A DNA stretch of 64,000 nt from Xiphophorus maculatus (lineage: Eukaryota > Chordata > Actinopteri > Cyprinodontiformes > Poeciliidae), in assembly GCF_002775205.1 (NCBI RefSeq), contig NC_036465.1, forward strand, positions 1,314,638-1,378,637. Direction: 5' to 3'. Of this stretch, positions 12,721-23,859 are shown piece by piece. The translations under genes were made by a program, and so were the position numbers. The notes beneath the pieces were generated by a model. That model was given only the letters and a program-made list of their open reading frames with translations, searched no databases and was not told the DNA's origin. How positions within the stretch are numbered: the stretch's first letter is position 1; every line of letters begins with the position of its first letter.

Positions 12721-14251
12721 GAGAACATGTTTTAACCGCAGGACTGAACTTTATGCTTCATCAGCAAAATGTTGCCTGAAATGTTCCTGGTCTTTGTTTG
12801 CAGAGAGTTTCATCATTGTTCAGTGATTCATCCCGACATCCTGAACCGGCTTTGATCACTTTGGAGAAAAATGAGCGACGCTTTTTAATTTTTAAGCACA
12901 CTAATTGTCAGAGCCCTTCGCTGCGTTGTGTTGCTGAAAGCGCTGCGTGACGTTTTTCCCACAGGGAGTGTAGAGGATTACAGCTCAGTGATAAACAGAA
13001 GCAACGCAACGCAATGATGAAACAGCTGCTGTTAGCAGGAGACAGCCAGTCGTCTCCTTTGTTCCTTTTTCTGATCTCCTGGTCGAGGAAACGTTAAAAG
13101 TAAAGTAAAAAAGTCTCGTGTTTCGATCCGGTCGTTTTCCAGCTTCGGATGCTTAAGTTGCAAACTTAATTGCTGCAATTCTTTCCTCATCCCATCTCTC
13201 TGTTTCTTTGCTTGCCAGAAAAGCTGGAGACGGCGCTGCACCCATCTGCTTCCCGGCTTCCAGATCCGCTCTGCAGCTGGTCTGGGGTTCCTGCTCATGT
13301 GCAGATGTGATTTTTCAAACGGAAATCTTGGCCAAAAAATGTCTCGTTGGCAATTTAAATTCACTAAAGGTCAAAAGTTGATTTTTTCTGGACATTTCCT
13401 GCATGATTGTGATCTGCTGTAAACTTGAATCCCTGCAGTTGCACTTCATGAAATATTCACAACTTTGATTGCTTCCCCGGAGGGCGAATGTACTTCTTTT
13501 GGCTAATTTAGTCGTAGTTTGAGCCCAACTCTTCAGCACCTGGACGAGTCCTTCGAGCAACTTCAGCATGCAGCGTCCAGGATGAAATAAATCTCTGCTT
13601 GTTTAACGTTGTGGTTAAATTACAGCTTCAAACTATAAAGGGCTTCAGATAATCAACAAACTAACGTACAGAGAGTAAAACAGGTAAAACCACAGACTGG
13701 GGAGGATAACATCCTCCATCCTCCCAATATAGTTAGAAGGTTATTTGTTATGTTTGCTTGAACAGGTGAAGATTATTTTATGACCGATACAAAACAAATT
13801 TATTACATTTAAATCATTCTTAGATAATAAAATCTTGTTCTGCTCAGTTCTTGTTATTTAAATGAGCTGCTGTTGGCCACGCCCCCAACTCAATGTTTAC
13901 ACTCACACGGGAAAATGTCTGCAAACAGATGTGCAGCTATACTACCATACATCTTTGAAAAGCAGAAGAGGAGCCTCCTGCACAACCAACCCAGATGCAG
14001 CAAGTTCCTGGATGGTAGGTCAACAACAAATCACTTGTCTTTTCCAGCAGCCATTGTACAGCTCATACAGCGGGAAAACCAGCACACCGGACATGCTGGA
14101 GCTCAGCTTGTGTTGTTAGGTAACAGGCTGGGCTTTCCTGGGGTTGCTAGGTAACGGGCTGGGCCTGCTGATTGGTGACATTGCAGTCCAGAGATTTTTG
14201 AAACGGCTCATTTTCCAGACAACAAAAAACATGAAAAACCAGCTGTTTTTT

Positions 14252-14253
<2 letters not shown>

Positions 14254-14282
<29 letters not shown>
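14254..14282. repeat. (ATT)n microsatellite
   Basis: Trinucleotide ATT run. Confidence 0.9.
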
Positions 14283-14487
14283 ATTTTTACAAATAGTAGA
14301 AAATGGAAGTTTAAAAAAAACATGCAAAAATGTAAATTTTGTGCAATAAAAGCTTCCTGCTTATAGAGGAACCGTTTTATGATTCATCATGTTTCAGCTC
14401 TGAGTCGACTGGACTTCTAGATGTCATGCAGGCCATCAGCAGCCATCTGGGCCAGGGAGGAACCAGAGAACCAGAAGTAACGGAGGG

Positions 14488-14692
14488 CGTGTGTGTGTGT
14501 GTAGGATGTGTGTGTGTGACAAATACAGGGGGAGGGAAGCAAAGCTGATGGCACTCAGAGAAACACAGATGAAAAGAGTAAATCTGATTGAAAATGAAAC
14601 GAGCTCCTCTGACAATCACATGAGGATTGGAGTCACTGTGATTAGATGGAGTCAGTGTGTGTGTGTGTGTGGGCGTGTGTGTGTGTTTATGT
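14488..14692. repeat. Two (GT)n tracts
   Basis: GT runs at about 14488-14518 and 14656-14692. They create the open frames seen here on both strands, which are not evidence of coding. Confidence 0.85.
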
Positions 14693-17600
14693 ATGGACAG
14701 CGTGACTCTGGCATGGGAAATATCTCCCAGAGGCTGTTGTTTGTTTGTTTCCTCCCCGTCAGAAGGAAATATCCCAAACATATTCAGAAAGGCTCGGCGT
14801 TGGTGACGGTGACCTCTGGAGGTCACACCATCTGCAGGGAAAACAATGTTTACCGTTTCAAAGACTTTATGCTAAATAGTTTATTATTTACAGGCGTATG
14901 GATGTATCCGGTGTTTTAATTCCAGAACCTCCAGCGGGTCAAAGGTTTGGTTCTGGTGTAAATATCTGGTATATTTGGGGACGGTACCACAGATTTCTAA
15001 TATTTACACACAGCGTACCAAGTGAGCTGCATTATGGTTTTATTGTTCCCTGACAGTTTGTTATCCATCTGCAGTTAAATATTGATTAGCAGCTACAAAA
15101 AAAAGAAAAGTTTCATTTTATAGCCAAAAACTTAAATGTTTTTTCCTTCTTTGCTCTCCATCCATTTTGCTTGCTTCTCTTTTTATTCAAATAATTTAGA
15201 TTCTGCTACTAATTATTACCTATGAAATAGTTTATCTATAATATCTAATGTAAAACAGACTGAAAGCAGACCATGCTGTTCTCCTTTTAGCCTTCCTGTG
15301 ATCAGCCACCGTGTCGCTCTCTCCTCCAACCTCATTAAAAGTCGTTTTATTTTGATCAGCTGCTTCCTGTGTTTCCTGTTGCTTTAATTCTAAAAACTTT
15401 TCACAGAAAGTTCCGGTTTGATTTCATAGTGGTCAACTTGAGAAACCGACGCAGATCTACACTTTCAGATCCAAACTTTAACAAACAGCTGATTCTAAAT
15501 GTGGAGGCTGTAACATGAAGCATTAAGTGATCAGAACCAATCAGGGCATGAAATAAAATAAGTGTTAAGGTAAATGTTCAGGAGGCAAGAGAACATCGCA
15601 ATGATTGAATTTAATTTGCAGAACTAAGCCAGCGAGTCGGAGCAACGAACCTGCAAACATTAGCATTTGTTGGCTAATATGCAGCTGATTTTAAGAGCCA
15701 CTGCAGCTGAATGTTACAGAAATATCCAACTATGGAAAATAAACGACTTCAGTCAACTGTTAAACAATGAAAATGAATAATATTTATGCTCATGATGAGA
15801 GTCTGCAGGTGAAAACTGATTTAAAGGATCCAACATGAACCATCAGTTCAGAAAACATGAAATAATCTGACAATGTGGACAGAAATCTAAACCAAACGTT
15901 TCTATGAAGTTGTGTTGACTAAAGATTCAAACAAAATCCCAAAGAGTCATTTTTTAAATTTAACTTAAGAAAAGTTACTTTGCTGCCATGACGACACTTC
16001 ATATGATATGTTGCATAACCAGTTGGTCACCGGCCTGCAAACCAGTTAGAGAATCAGATGAAAGTTAATAAAGATGTTGGATCAAAAACTTCAATTATAT
16101 CATCATTACCAGATAATCCAGAAACATGAACGTCTAGGCTGGGAAACACTGTAAAATATCAAGATTCTGTTTTATAAAATATTTCATGGTTTCTTCTTTA
16201 CTAAAGCAGTTTATTCAGAAAAATGAGGGTTGATGGTTCAATAAAATCTGCTTCTTCCCGTCTTTCTTCTCATACTTCAGATGAAATTAAGAGTAACAAT
16301 CTCATTTTTAAAATATCTTAAAAACCAACTCTTGGAAGGTAAAACATGTCAACACTTAAGCAAATATGTTTATTTTTAAGGTTGTTTTATGTATTTTCCG
16401 TACTGTGACTTTGTGGTTTTTATATTTATTATGTTTTAACATCAACATGTCAGAGGCAGTAAGGATGGAAATCAGCCATCAGGCTATAATCTCATGTATT
16501 TACATTTTAATGTTCGTTAAACTGGACCCACTGGACCACAGTAAAACATTTAGAAAAATGAAACCATGTTGCATAAAAACATGAATCTGCTCAGAATCCT
16601 GAAGGGAAGCTCGAGGAACTGCAGCTCAGTTGTTCTGCCTTCACCATTTTGTTTTTTATCGCCATCTCATTGAAGATGAATGCAGCTCAGTTTGTTGCGT
16701 ACTGTCCAGATGTAAATGCAGTGAGTCAAATGGTTGGAGGAGAGAGATGACTCTTCCTCACTGAATGAGCTGAAGTTTAGTCATCCTTCAAATGTCAGGC
16801 GCAGACAGAGGGAACGTGTTGTTGATGATCATCGCCACTCCGTGTAAACACGATAATTAGCAGTGCAGAAATAAATCATTAGCAAAAACAAATTCCAAGT
16901 TATTTTGAACCTCACGCGAGAAGCAGATGATGTCAGATGTCACGTTTTCTCATTTATTCCTGCTTGTTTTCACATTTGCATGAAGTTTTAATGAATTGGC
17001 TCAGAGTTTCTGTCTCTCTGAGGTCAGTAAGACGTCTAAACGGGATCAAAAGTCGTGAAACGGTGTTTAATTTCTGCAGGTTTCCCCTGCTGGAATTAAT
17101 TTTGACCATGTCAGCATTCACCTCGAACCTCCAGGATGGCTCTATTCCCTCTGAGGCTCCTTCCACGCCTTGTTAGGCAGAGAGCTGACCGTTCTGCAGA
17201 CCCCGCAACACTGTCAATCTCCTCACAGCTGTCTGGAATCCCAACAAATCACCTCAAGCATCTCCTGCCACTTGGCCCTTAAATTCAACCCCTGACAAAT
17301 TTCCAGCCCATTTTCCTCCATGTGCCCACAAGTATGACGGCCGGTGGGTGCTGCAGTTCCGCCGTCAGCCAACGGGGGGCACTGTGGGATTTCCCAGCCT
17401 CCTTTCCTCCATGTTGGACATGGACTTGCAGATATCCAGGCATGGCCCAGGCTTTGTTTTCTGCAGTTCAAGGCAGAGTCCAGCTGTTTGGGGAGAATTT
17501 GGTGGCAGGTTTTTGCTGACAGACTTTTCAAAGAGCTTTTAAGATGAAAATCCACAAACAGGAAATGTGAGACAGAAAGAGGCAGCTATCTCAAATCCAA

Positions 17601-18645
17601 GCTCTTTGTATTCTCCGGAAGCAAAGAAATGGCAGAAAACCAGAATCATGATATCATCGTTTGTTTTGCACTGAAACTCTGTGAAAATGTAAAAAAGTAA
17701 ATATCTGATAATAAAATAGTGAAAATAAAACAATGCTTATGCATTTCTGTTAAAAATGTTTTTTTGTTTTAGGATTTGAAAAGATGGCATCAGTGCAGGT
17801 AATCAGTGTTACTTTATGTGCAGACACGCCACGCCTAGCGATGAGCGTTTTCTGATAGAGACTCGTCGCCCAGCGAAGCCTCGACAGTCATTTCTGATTC
17901 ATCAAAGCTGAAAGTCTCTCAGGGAGCCGATCAGCAAGGTTAGGACAGGAGAACAGGCACGGAGCTAAAACCAATAGAGTTTACCGTCGTTTATTTGACC
18001 CTTTTCACACACACACTTAATGCTGGGACTGGAGCTCACTGGGCTGTTGGTGGGGCAGAGACAGGTGGGGGAGGGGCGCAAAGTGTTGCTCCTTTCACCC
18101 TGCAGCAAAGTCAATCCCAAAGCCGGAGTGTAATCTGGATATTAGGGTTTAACGTTATTAAAGTGCAGGCATCCAAAACATTAATACTGGACTCACATCG
18201 GCTGCCTGCTTTTTACAGTCGTGTTATTTTAGTTAACGTCATAAAATCAGAACATGGGTCAGAACACGGCTTTTATGAGACAGATAAGAAAACGCTTCGG
18301 CTGCTTTATGAGGATATTTGGAGGAACTGATAATATTTAAGTTACAGCCAAATTTAATTTTGTTTCACTGGGATTTTATTATGTTTTATTTTATTTTATG
18401 ATCGACACAAAACAGAAATAATTCTCAACTGGAAGGAAAATAACACAAAGTTATTGGTAATTTCTCTAATAAAGATCTGAAGAGTGTGGTGTGCATTTAC
18501 AGCCAGTGAGAGCCACAGAAACACATTCCCACTGGATCATACTTCCGTCTCGTTTGGTTCCCTCTTTTCACATTTCTCCATCAGTCTGGACTTCTTCTGA
18601 TTTCTACTTCTCTAATGGGAATCATACTTTCTGGAGCTGAGTTTT
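14693..18645. other. Gene-free host stretch
   Basis: No supported exon, RNA gene or intact transposon. A GC-richer patch at 17150-17530 carries open frames on both strands without recognisable motifs. Confidence 0.5.
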
Positions 18646-18775
18646 ATGTATGGTGTACATCAGGGCTCTGTATTGGGGCCCTTGTTATTTCAGGTTTACA
18701 TGCTGCCACATCTTGAGTATTTTTATTCATATCGTCACTTTGCAGATGACATTCAGTTATGCTTTTCTTTTAAGC
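18646..18775 (+). pseudogene. LINE reverse transcriptase fragment
   Basis: Translates to GVHQGSVLGPLLFQVYMLP and then FADDIQLCFSFKP, the conserved G-x-PQGSxLGPLLF and (Y/F)ADD blocks of non-LTR retrotransposon RT. The first block has a Pro-to-His change and the spacer between the blocks is degraded. Only this core survives. The pattern is closest to L2/CR1-like fish LINEs, but the clade is a guess. Confidence 0.8.
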
Positions 18776-18789
18776 CTCATAAGCTCCGC

Positions 18790-21145
18790 CCCCTAATCCA
18801 ACGGCATTATTGCCAATATTCCTGTAAAGTTTTTGTTTCGCTGCTGAAGCTATAAGACGCCTTGTGGGTCACAGAGCTAAAATTATGAACTACTTCCTGC
18901 CGAGTTCATTCAGCTTCCTGTTTTTTGGCAGACCATCTTGAGGTTGATTTAATAAAATCTAAACTTTAAATAATTATGGTCATACCTCTGACTTTTTACA
19001 ATTTCTTTGGCTCAGACTCCTGAGTTCTAGTTGATTTGGGCTTTAAATAGGACGTCCATGTTGGTGCAGGACAAGGAGTCAGATTAATGTCGGTACAGGT
19101 GAACCTGCTCTGCTAGAGTTTGAGTGATTCATCCTGAGTTATATGAATTTGTTTTCTCTCACCAGGGCTTGAAAAACCCAGGTGTAAAAAGTTGGATGGT
19201 AAAGATTGAAAAGTGAAATCTTTGTTTTTGTTCCAGAAAAACTACAATCTGAAAAATGGAAACTGTTGAGTTTCCTTCCACCAGGAACCTGAGAGTAAAA
19301 TGTGACTGTCTGGTTCGCTCAGGTTTTTATCATTTACGGAATATTGCAAACCCAAGTAATCTTCATATTCATGCATTTGTTTATTCAAAACGTGATTGTC
19401 GTAACTCAGAAGCTTTTCATTACCTAACAGAACATAATTCCACTGTCTGTAGTAAAAACAGAGTTTTGATGTAATCAGAAAAGTTTCTCATGTTGCTCCG
19501 ATTTTAATTCATACAAAGATAAATGATAATTTTTTCTTCTTAGTTTGTGACAAAGGACTTTGAAGGTGAGATTTAAATAAGGTTTTATTTGTAACTGGGG
19601 ATATCAGAGTTCAGAGAGATGAATGGATGTGCTTGCCACACTTTTGAGATTTTTACTTAAAAATAATATTTTCTTCTACTTTACAACTGTGCATTACTTT
19701 GTGTTGGTCAGACACATAAAAGCTCAATGTGATGCAAAGTTTGTGGTAGAAACAGAACTTCATAGACCACAAATAGTCCGAATATTAAATTGATTGTATA
19801 TTCAAAGCTCCAGTGATGGATTATTATAAACACACAGAATCAATGGAGGTTCTCCACGTGAAAAACAGAAATGAAGAGTAAAGGTGGTCAGGTGCTTTAA
19901 TGATGTCATCATGTCTGTTAGGTCATTTACTCACCTAACTCTAAAACTGGGATTAAATCATATTTCATACAACACATTTCATTTCTCCCATCCTTAAATG
20001 TTTCGGAGCAACTTTTTCCTCATCAGAGCAATAAAAACAGAATTTTTCCATCATTAGTGGGACAAAATAAATCAAGACACTGATGATGTCTCACTGGGAA
20101 ATGAGAAATTGACATTTTCACCGTCATTAACATTAACACAGAGTTTAATTAAGAACCTGCACAACAGAATCAATGAGGAAGGTATTTTGCAATACCACTA
20201 TGTTAAAACCTTTTCCCAACTCGGCAACAGAAAATGCACAAGTCAAGCTGCTCAAAACAAAATACAGAAAACCGGAGAGAAAAAATACGAGCTGCAGTCA
20301 GAGTCTGGAGAGAGTCTGCCAACAGCAATTCAGAGTGAAGACTACATTTTTACAAGGACTTAAAAAAATCCTGGTTTTGAAAAGAAAGGAGCAATTGTTG
20401 TGTTTTACTGTGGGGTGGTGTTTTGAGATTCAGTTTGGTTCTGGAGCAACAGTTGAAGCTGAGATGGCAGCAGCAATATTAGCCTGGCTTCCCTGCAAGA
20501 CATGCGGCGAGTCGCTGCAGCTGCGCCCCAAATCTTCCCAACAACCGCAGATGGCATCGCCACGAATCCGCTCCACAAGCTGTCCACAAATAAAGCTTCA
20601 TCAAGTGACAGACAGGGAGGAAAAAACCGCCTCAGCTCCTCATGTGCTCAAGCAGTTTGTTGTTTCATGGCAGCAATCTAAAGTTTCAACTTTGAAAACA
20701 GAAAAAGCCGCCTGGATGTGATTGGATTGCTCTCCTGAAACAAAAACAGGCTCAGCTTTTTATTTTTCTGCAGGTCAGGTTGTTGTTCACACATTAATGC
20801 TGATACATTCAGAAGAGCGCCGTTACATGGTCAAAATTAACAGCAACATTTTAGTTTATTTAACCTGTCAGAGAGAAAAATGGGTGTTTATTTTACAAGT
20901 CATTTTTTCACCATGTTATTTATATATTTAGAAATGTCATAATTCCAAACTAAATATTTATCGCCGCGACGATGGATGTCGTGAGCCGCTTGTTTTAAAT
21001 TTCTGGTTATATATTTCTAGTTTAGTGCATCTGTGTTTTGTTTCTAACCGTCCTGTGAAGCTGCGCATGTCGGCGCCTTAAACACACCTGGCTGCTGCAG
21101 CCTGAAGGCGTCACACCTGCTGATGATCCACATCCTGATTATCAA
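18790..21145. other. Gene-free host stretch up to the retrovirus
   Basis: No recognisable gene. The frame at 20173-20721 is 182 codons long but has no motif or biased composition and is read as chance. Confidence 0.5.
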
Positions 21146-21149
21146 ACCG
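21146..21149. repeat. Target site duplication, left copy (ACCG)
   Basis: The four bases ACCG directly abut the LTR end TGAAGG here and recur directly after the other LTR end at 38195-38198. Extending to five bases breaks the match (AACCG versus ACCGG), so the duplication is 4 bp. Spumaviruses and gammaretroviruses make 4-bp duplications. Confidence 0.85.
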
Positions 21150-22865
21150 TGAAGGTTATCCTGCAATAGTCAGCCCCGCCCACTCCTCACTACTACCCAG
21201 GGCTGCCTACTGACCAGTTCTCTGTCTAACAGGTCCGGAAGATCTCTGAGACCTGGGTATTACCCTAAGAGTACTCTATAAGAGATAATCTATTTAAACT
21301 GGTGGCGAAAGTGATTCGTCTAGCTCTAACTACCTCCAATCCAGAAGTTATGACCCTTTACAGTTAAGAAACAATCAGCTGAGTAGCCCTCACAACTGCA
21401 TAATTCCAATAACCACTTCTGTTAACGGTAGCCCACTTTCTAAATCATAACTTGCACTTGGAACCGGCTAGATTATGTTTAGTGACTTAGATGTAAGTCC
21501 CAGGGTCATTATTTATTCTCACCAAAGGAAATTATGAAGCCTCCTATTTACTGGAATCATGTACATTAGTTTTACCTTAATTAAAAGAACTGAACGAAGA
21601 TTAAATGACTCTATTAATTCCAATGTCCACCAACCTCTTTAGAATTTTATAGTATAAATTTATTAAGCAAGCTTAAGCAGGGATATGCGACATACAAATC
21701 AATAATCAATCGTAAATAATTCAAAAACAGTGTAATAAAATTTACATGTACAATCATACTACCCTGTCCTCTTTTCCCTGACTAAAGTCGCAAGTTCTGA
21801 GATGGAATTTCAATGAGCAGATTCAACTCATACCCAGACGATGGTGGATCTTTGGCAACAGGAATTTCTAGCATCCTTGGTTGAGGTCTTTGCCTTGTGT
21901 GGAAAAAACCCTCTTTAGAAAAGAAACAAAGCAGAACGGGTCCGAATCCTTTTGCAAAACCCAGTTCCTCATCCCTGAGGGAGCTTTGTCCTTCCTCCAA
22001 GTCTTGTTGCAGAGTTTGTAATTGCTGGGCTGAGACGAGACCGACGATCGAATGAAGAACCAGGGATGGGGCGATGGAACCCAGTCCTTTCTTGGCGGTG
22101 TGAAGTCCGAGCTCCCCCGTGGTTCTGAAGTGCGGTCCGTGGCTCAATCTGCTTCAGCAAGTTGTCTCTCCTTCTGCGCCGTCGGACTGGGAACGGCTGG
22201 TTCCTCTCTTCAGCCCCTTTTTATGCATCTCTCCCCCATGTGTGTGTATGGGGAAATTTGGTCTACGTGACTTGCTTCACATCTGCTATGTATCATGAAA
22301 AAGCCCCCACCTTGCCCAACCTATTTCTGCTGACCACAGTGGAAAGTCCCGTACTTCCCCTTTCTCCGTTGCTTCAGCCAAACTCAACACTCCAACCATC
22401 CTGTGCGCTCTGACCATCTGTTCAGAACTGCTTGCGACATTTCCTGTTTCAGGACTGTACTGTATTCCTCTCTTTTTCTATAACCCACTATTATGTATTA
22501 TAGCTCATTAAACACATTAAATCTGTTGTTAAACCTGTTTGAATTAATTTCAAATGATTACAACTTCACATTATCACAAGTTTGATCCTTAGTTAACAAT
22601 CAATCACATCTCTTACTTATTATAATTCATCAACCATAATCTTTCCACAGTTAATTCATTACAGAAATCATTACAGATCACATTTCAGATAATACATTTC
22701 AGAAGGTTACTATGTGATTACTTGTATTCATTTTACTATTCCTTCATATTCAATTTAATTAGCTTTTAATCAAACTACAAGATTACTTATTTTCTCTCAG
22801 GCCTCTATGCACCTTTTCTGCATGCACCCGGAAAGATCTCACACCCTATGCCAGTTTTCTTGACA
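21150..22865 (-). repeat. 3' LTR of the endogenous retrovirus
   Basis: It appears identical in sequence and length (1,716 bp) to the 5' LTR. It is preceded in the viral sense by the polypurine tract at 22866-22873 and followed by host DNA at 21149. It supplies the 3' processing signals: AATAAA occurs on the minus strand at 21659-21664 and 21512-21517. The identity of the two LTRs is the main evidence for a very recent integration, although gene conversion could also homogenise them. Confidence 0.93.
21659..21664 (-). terminator. Candidate poly(A) signal AATAAA in the 3' LTR
   Basis: AATAAA on the minus strand inside the transcribed part of the 3' LTR. A second AATAAA lies further downstream at 21512-21517. 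Which one is used cannot be told from sequence alone. The identical hexamers in the 5' LTR would have to be skipped there. Confidence 0.4.
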
Positions 22866-23409
22866 CCCCCTCCATGAGATCGGACGGTGCTTCGCAGAAA
22901 ACACAGAGTCCAAAGTCAAAAGAGATCAAGTCCATCATCACAAGTGATAGTGAGGATGTCCCGCTCATAGCAGGTAACCGGAGACAATGAAGGTGTCCAG
23001 GAATCCACAACCGCATACTCCGACAGATTGGATGGCGGAGAAAGCCAGCGTTCTGCGCCCAAATCGTTGTCAAGTGTAGAGTCACCTGAGACGGAAAGGG
23101 TGGAACGTTCCAGCGGAGGCGGCAGAGGCGAAGGCAAGTCCATGCCGAAGTCTGGCAGCGTTGATGGATTGTTGCAGTAGCCGTCCAACTCTGCCAGCAG
23201 ATCCTGGAAATCCATATCACTTGGTGATGGCGATGAAGGGGAAAGGATGTCCTCAGTCTGGCATGCTTGGGGAGATGAACTGAGGTTCTCAGTTTGGGTA
23301 CCTCTCTCGTTAGTCGCACTGCTGGCTTGGCATCCGACGTCGATAAACAAATCCGGAGACACGGGACGTGTAGGCGGAAGATAGTCGCCCACCGCCACAA
23401 CTCGGCCAT
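22846..23409 (-). CDS. Overlapping 187-codon ORF, doubtful
   Basis: It is an ATG-started frame on the same strand, overlapping the transactivator-like exon and running 20 nt into the 3' LTR. The product is rich in Arg, Cys, Leu and Trp and shows no motif. Foamy viruses have a second 3' ORF that overlaps tas and enters the LTR, so the position is suggestive. However, the composition looks like an out-of-frame reading of a Ser/Pro/Asp-rich gene. More likely a shadow than a gene. Confidence 0.25.
   Translation of the reverse strand: MAELWRWATIFRLHVPCLRICLSTSDAKPAVRLTREVPKLRTSVHLPKHARLRTSFPLHRHHQVIWISRICWQSWTATATIHQRCQTSAWTCLRLCRLRWNVPPFPSQVTLHLTTIWAQNAGFLRHPICRSMRLWIPGHLHCLRLPAMSGTSSLSLVMMDLISFDFGLCVFCEAPSDLMEGVSRKLA
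22866..22873 (-). other. Polypurine tract at the 3' LTR
   Basis: The minus strand reads ATGGAGGGGG immediately followed by the LTR start TGTCAAG. The purine run GGAGGGGG is the expected plus-strand primer. No bases separate it from the LTR TG. Confidence 0.8.
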
Positions 23410-23749
23410 CCAACAGATGTAAAGTTGGGAGGCATTGCCGAGTAAGTTGGTGTTCCCACAACTTATGAATTACGGGCAGCCGTAGCCCCGTATACAATGG
23501 AGATGCTGGGAAGTCGTCGTCGGCTAGGCCAAATGCAGAGGTCCACACGATTTTGTGCACCCGTTCCAGGGATCTAGATGTGGAATCCGCTATGTAGGGC
23601 AAATCCTCCAGCCCTGTGGCGCAGAGAATTGCCGTTACATCATTAAAATGGCTGCTCACGCATTTGTGACACCAGCGGGCGGACGATGCCACCCAAATGA
23701 ATCCATAGGATTCTGCGGTGATCCCACATCCCACACAGCAGGTTGATGC
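22916..23749 (-). CDS. Transactivator-like protein, terminal exon (277 codons, no ATG)
   Basis: Position (after env, ending 50 nt before the 3' LTR) and composition recall the Tas/Bel-1 transactivator of foamy viruses. From the acceptor at 23749 the frame opens with a Cys-rich patch (TCCVGC, then RWCHKC about 20 residues on), a possible zinc site. A Pro/Ser-rich middle follows. The acidic C-terminal half contains DMDFQDLLAELDGYC, an acidic-hydrophobic pattern like many activation domains, and ends in DDGLDLF. No in-frame ATG occurs until that late acidic segment, so the N-terminus must come from an upstream exon or a non-AUG start. No sequence family was recognised; function is inferred from position and composition. 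A 187-codon ORF overlaps it in another frame. Confidence 0.7.
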   Translation of the reverse strand, partial: ASTCCVGCGITAESYGFIWVASSARWCHKCVSSHFNDVTAILCATGLEDLPYIADSTSRSLERVHKIVWTSAFGLADDDFPASPLYTGLRLPVIHKLWEHQLTRQCLPTLHLLDGRVVAVGDYLPPTRPVSPDLFIDVGCQASSATNERGTQTENLSSSPQACQTEDILSPSSPSPSDMDFQDLLAELDGYCNNPSTLPDFGMDLPSPLPPPLERSTLSVSGDSTLDNDLGAERWLSPPSNLSEYAVVDSWTPSLSPVTCYERDILTITCDDGLDLF

Positions 23750-23815
23750 CTGAGGAGAAACAGTAACCCAGGTAACTTCATGATCAGTGGTTATTGATTA
23801 ACTACATGTACTTAC
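23750..23815 (-). promoter_or_regulatory. Splice acceptor (and possible 66-nt mini-intron) before the last ORF
   Basis: The minus strand reads a pyrimidine-rich TTACTGTTTCTCCTCAG ending at 23750, a strong 3' splice site. The next ORF is in frame from the first exon base at 23749. A perfect donor GTAAGT begins at 23815, only 66 nt upstream. The frame feeding that donor has no ATG before its nearest stop, so the acceptor is more likely paired with a distant donor, such as the leader donor or one near the start of env. Confidence 0.55.
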
Positions 23816-23859
23816 AATGACGAAAATGCTAAAGCGAAAGCTGAGAGAGTAGGCTGGTT

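Larger units (their letters stand above)
7869..14250. other. Gene-free host stretch with two candidate regulatory islands
   Basis: Mostly AT-rich unique sequence without a supported exon. Two parts stand out: 9000-9360, with clustered MEF2 and octamer motifs, and a CpG-rich patch at about 12300-12720. Frames of up to 110 codons (for example near 13032-13364) show no recognisable domain. Confidence 0.5.

Noticed and set aside
14377..14826. 149-codon minus-strand frame with His/Thr runs
   Set aside because: Generated by two GT/CA microsatellites.
20173..20721. 182-codon plus-strand frame in host DNA
   Set aside because: No domain and ordinary composition; nothing beyond its length argues for coding.
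21782..22147. 121-codon frame in the LTR, repeated at 37111-37476
   Set aside because: It begins at a TTG directly after a stop and has no ATG near its start or recognisable motif. Both copies exist only because the LTRs are identical.
23750..23815. ORF6-to-last-ORF fusion through the 66-nt mini-intron
   Set aside because: The multi-pass ORF stops at 23860 before the donor, and the frame that does reach the donor has no ATG, so no fusion protein results.
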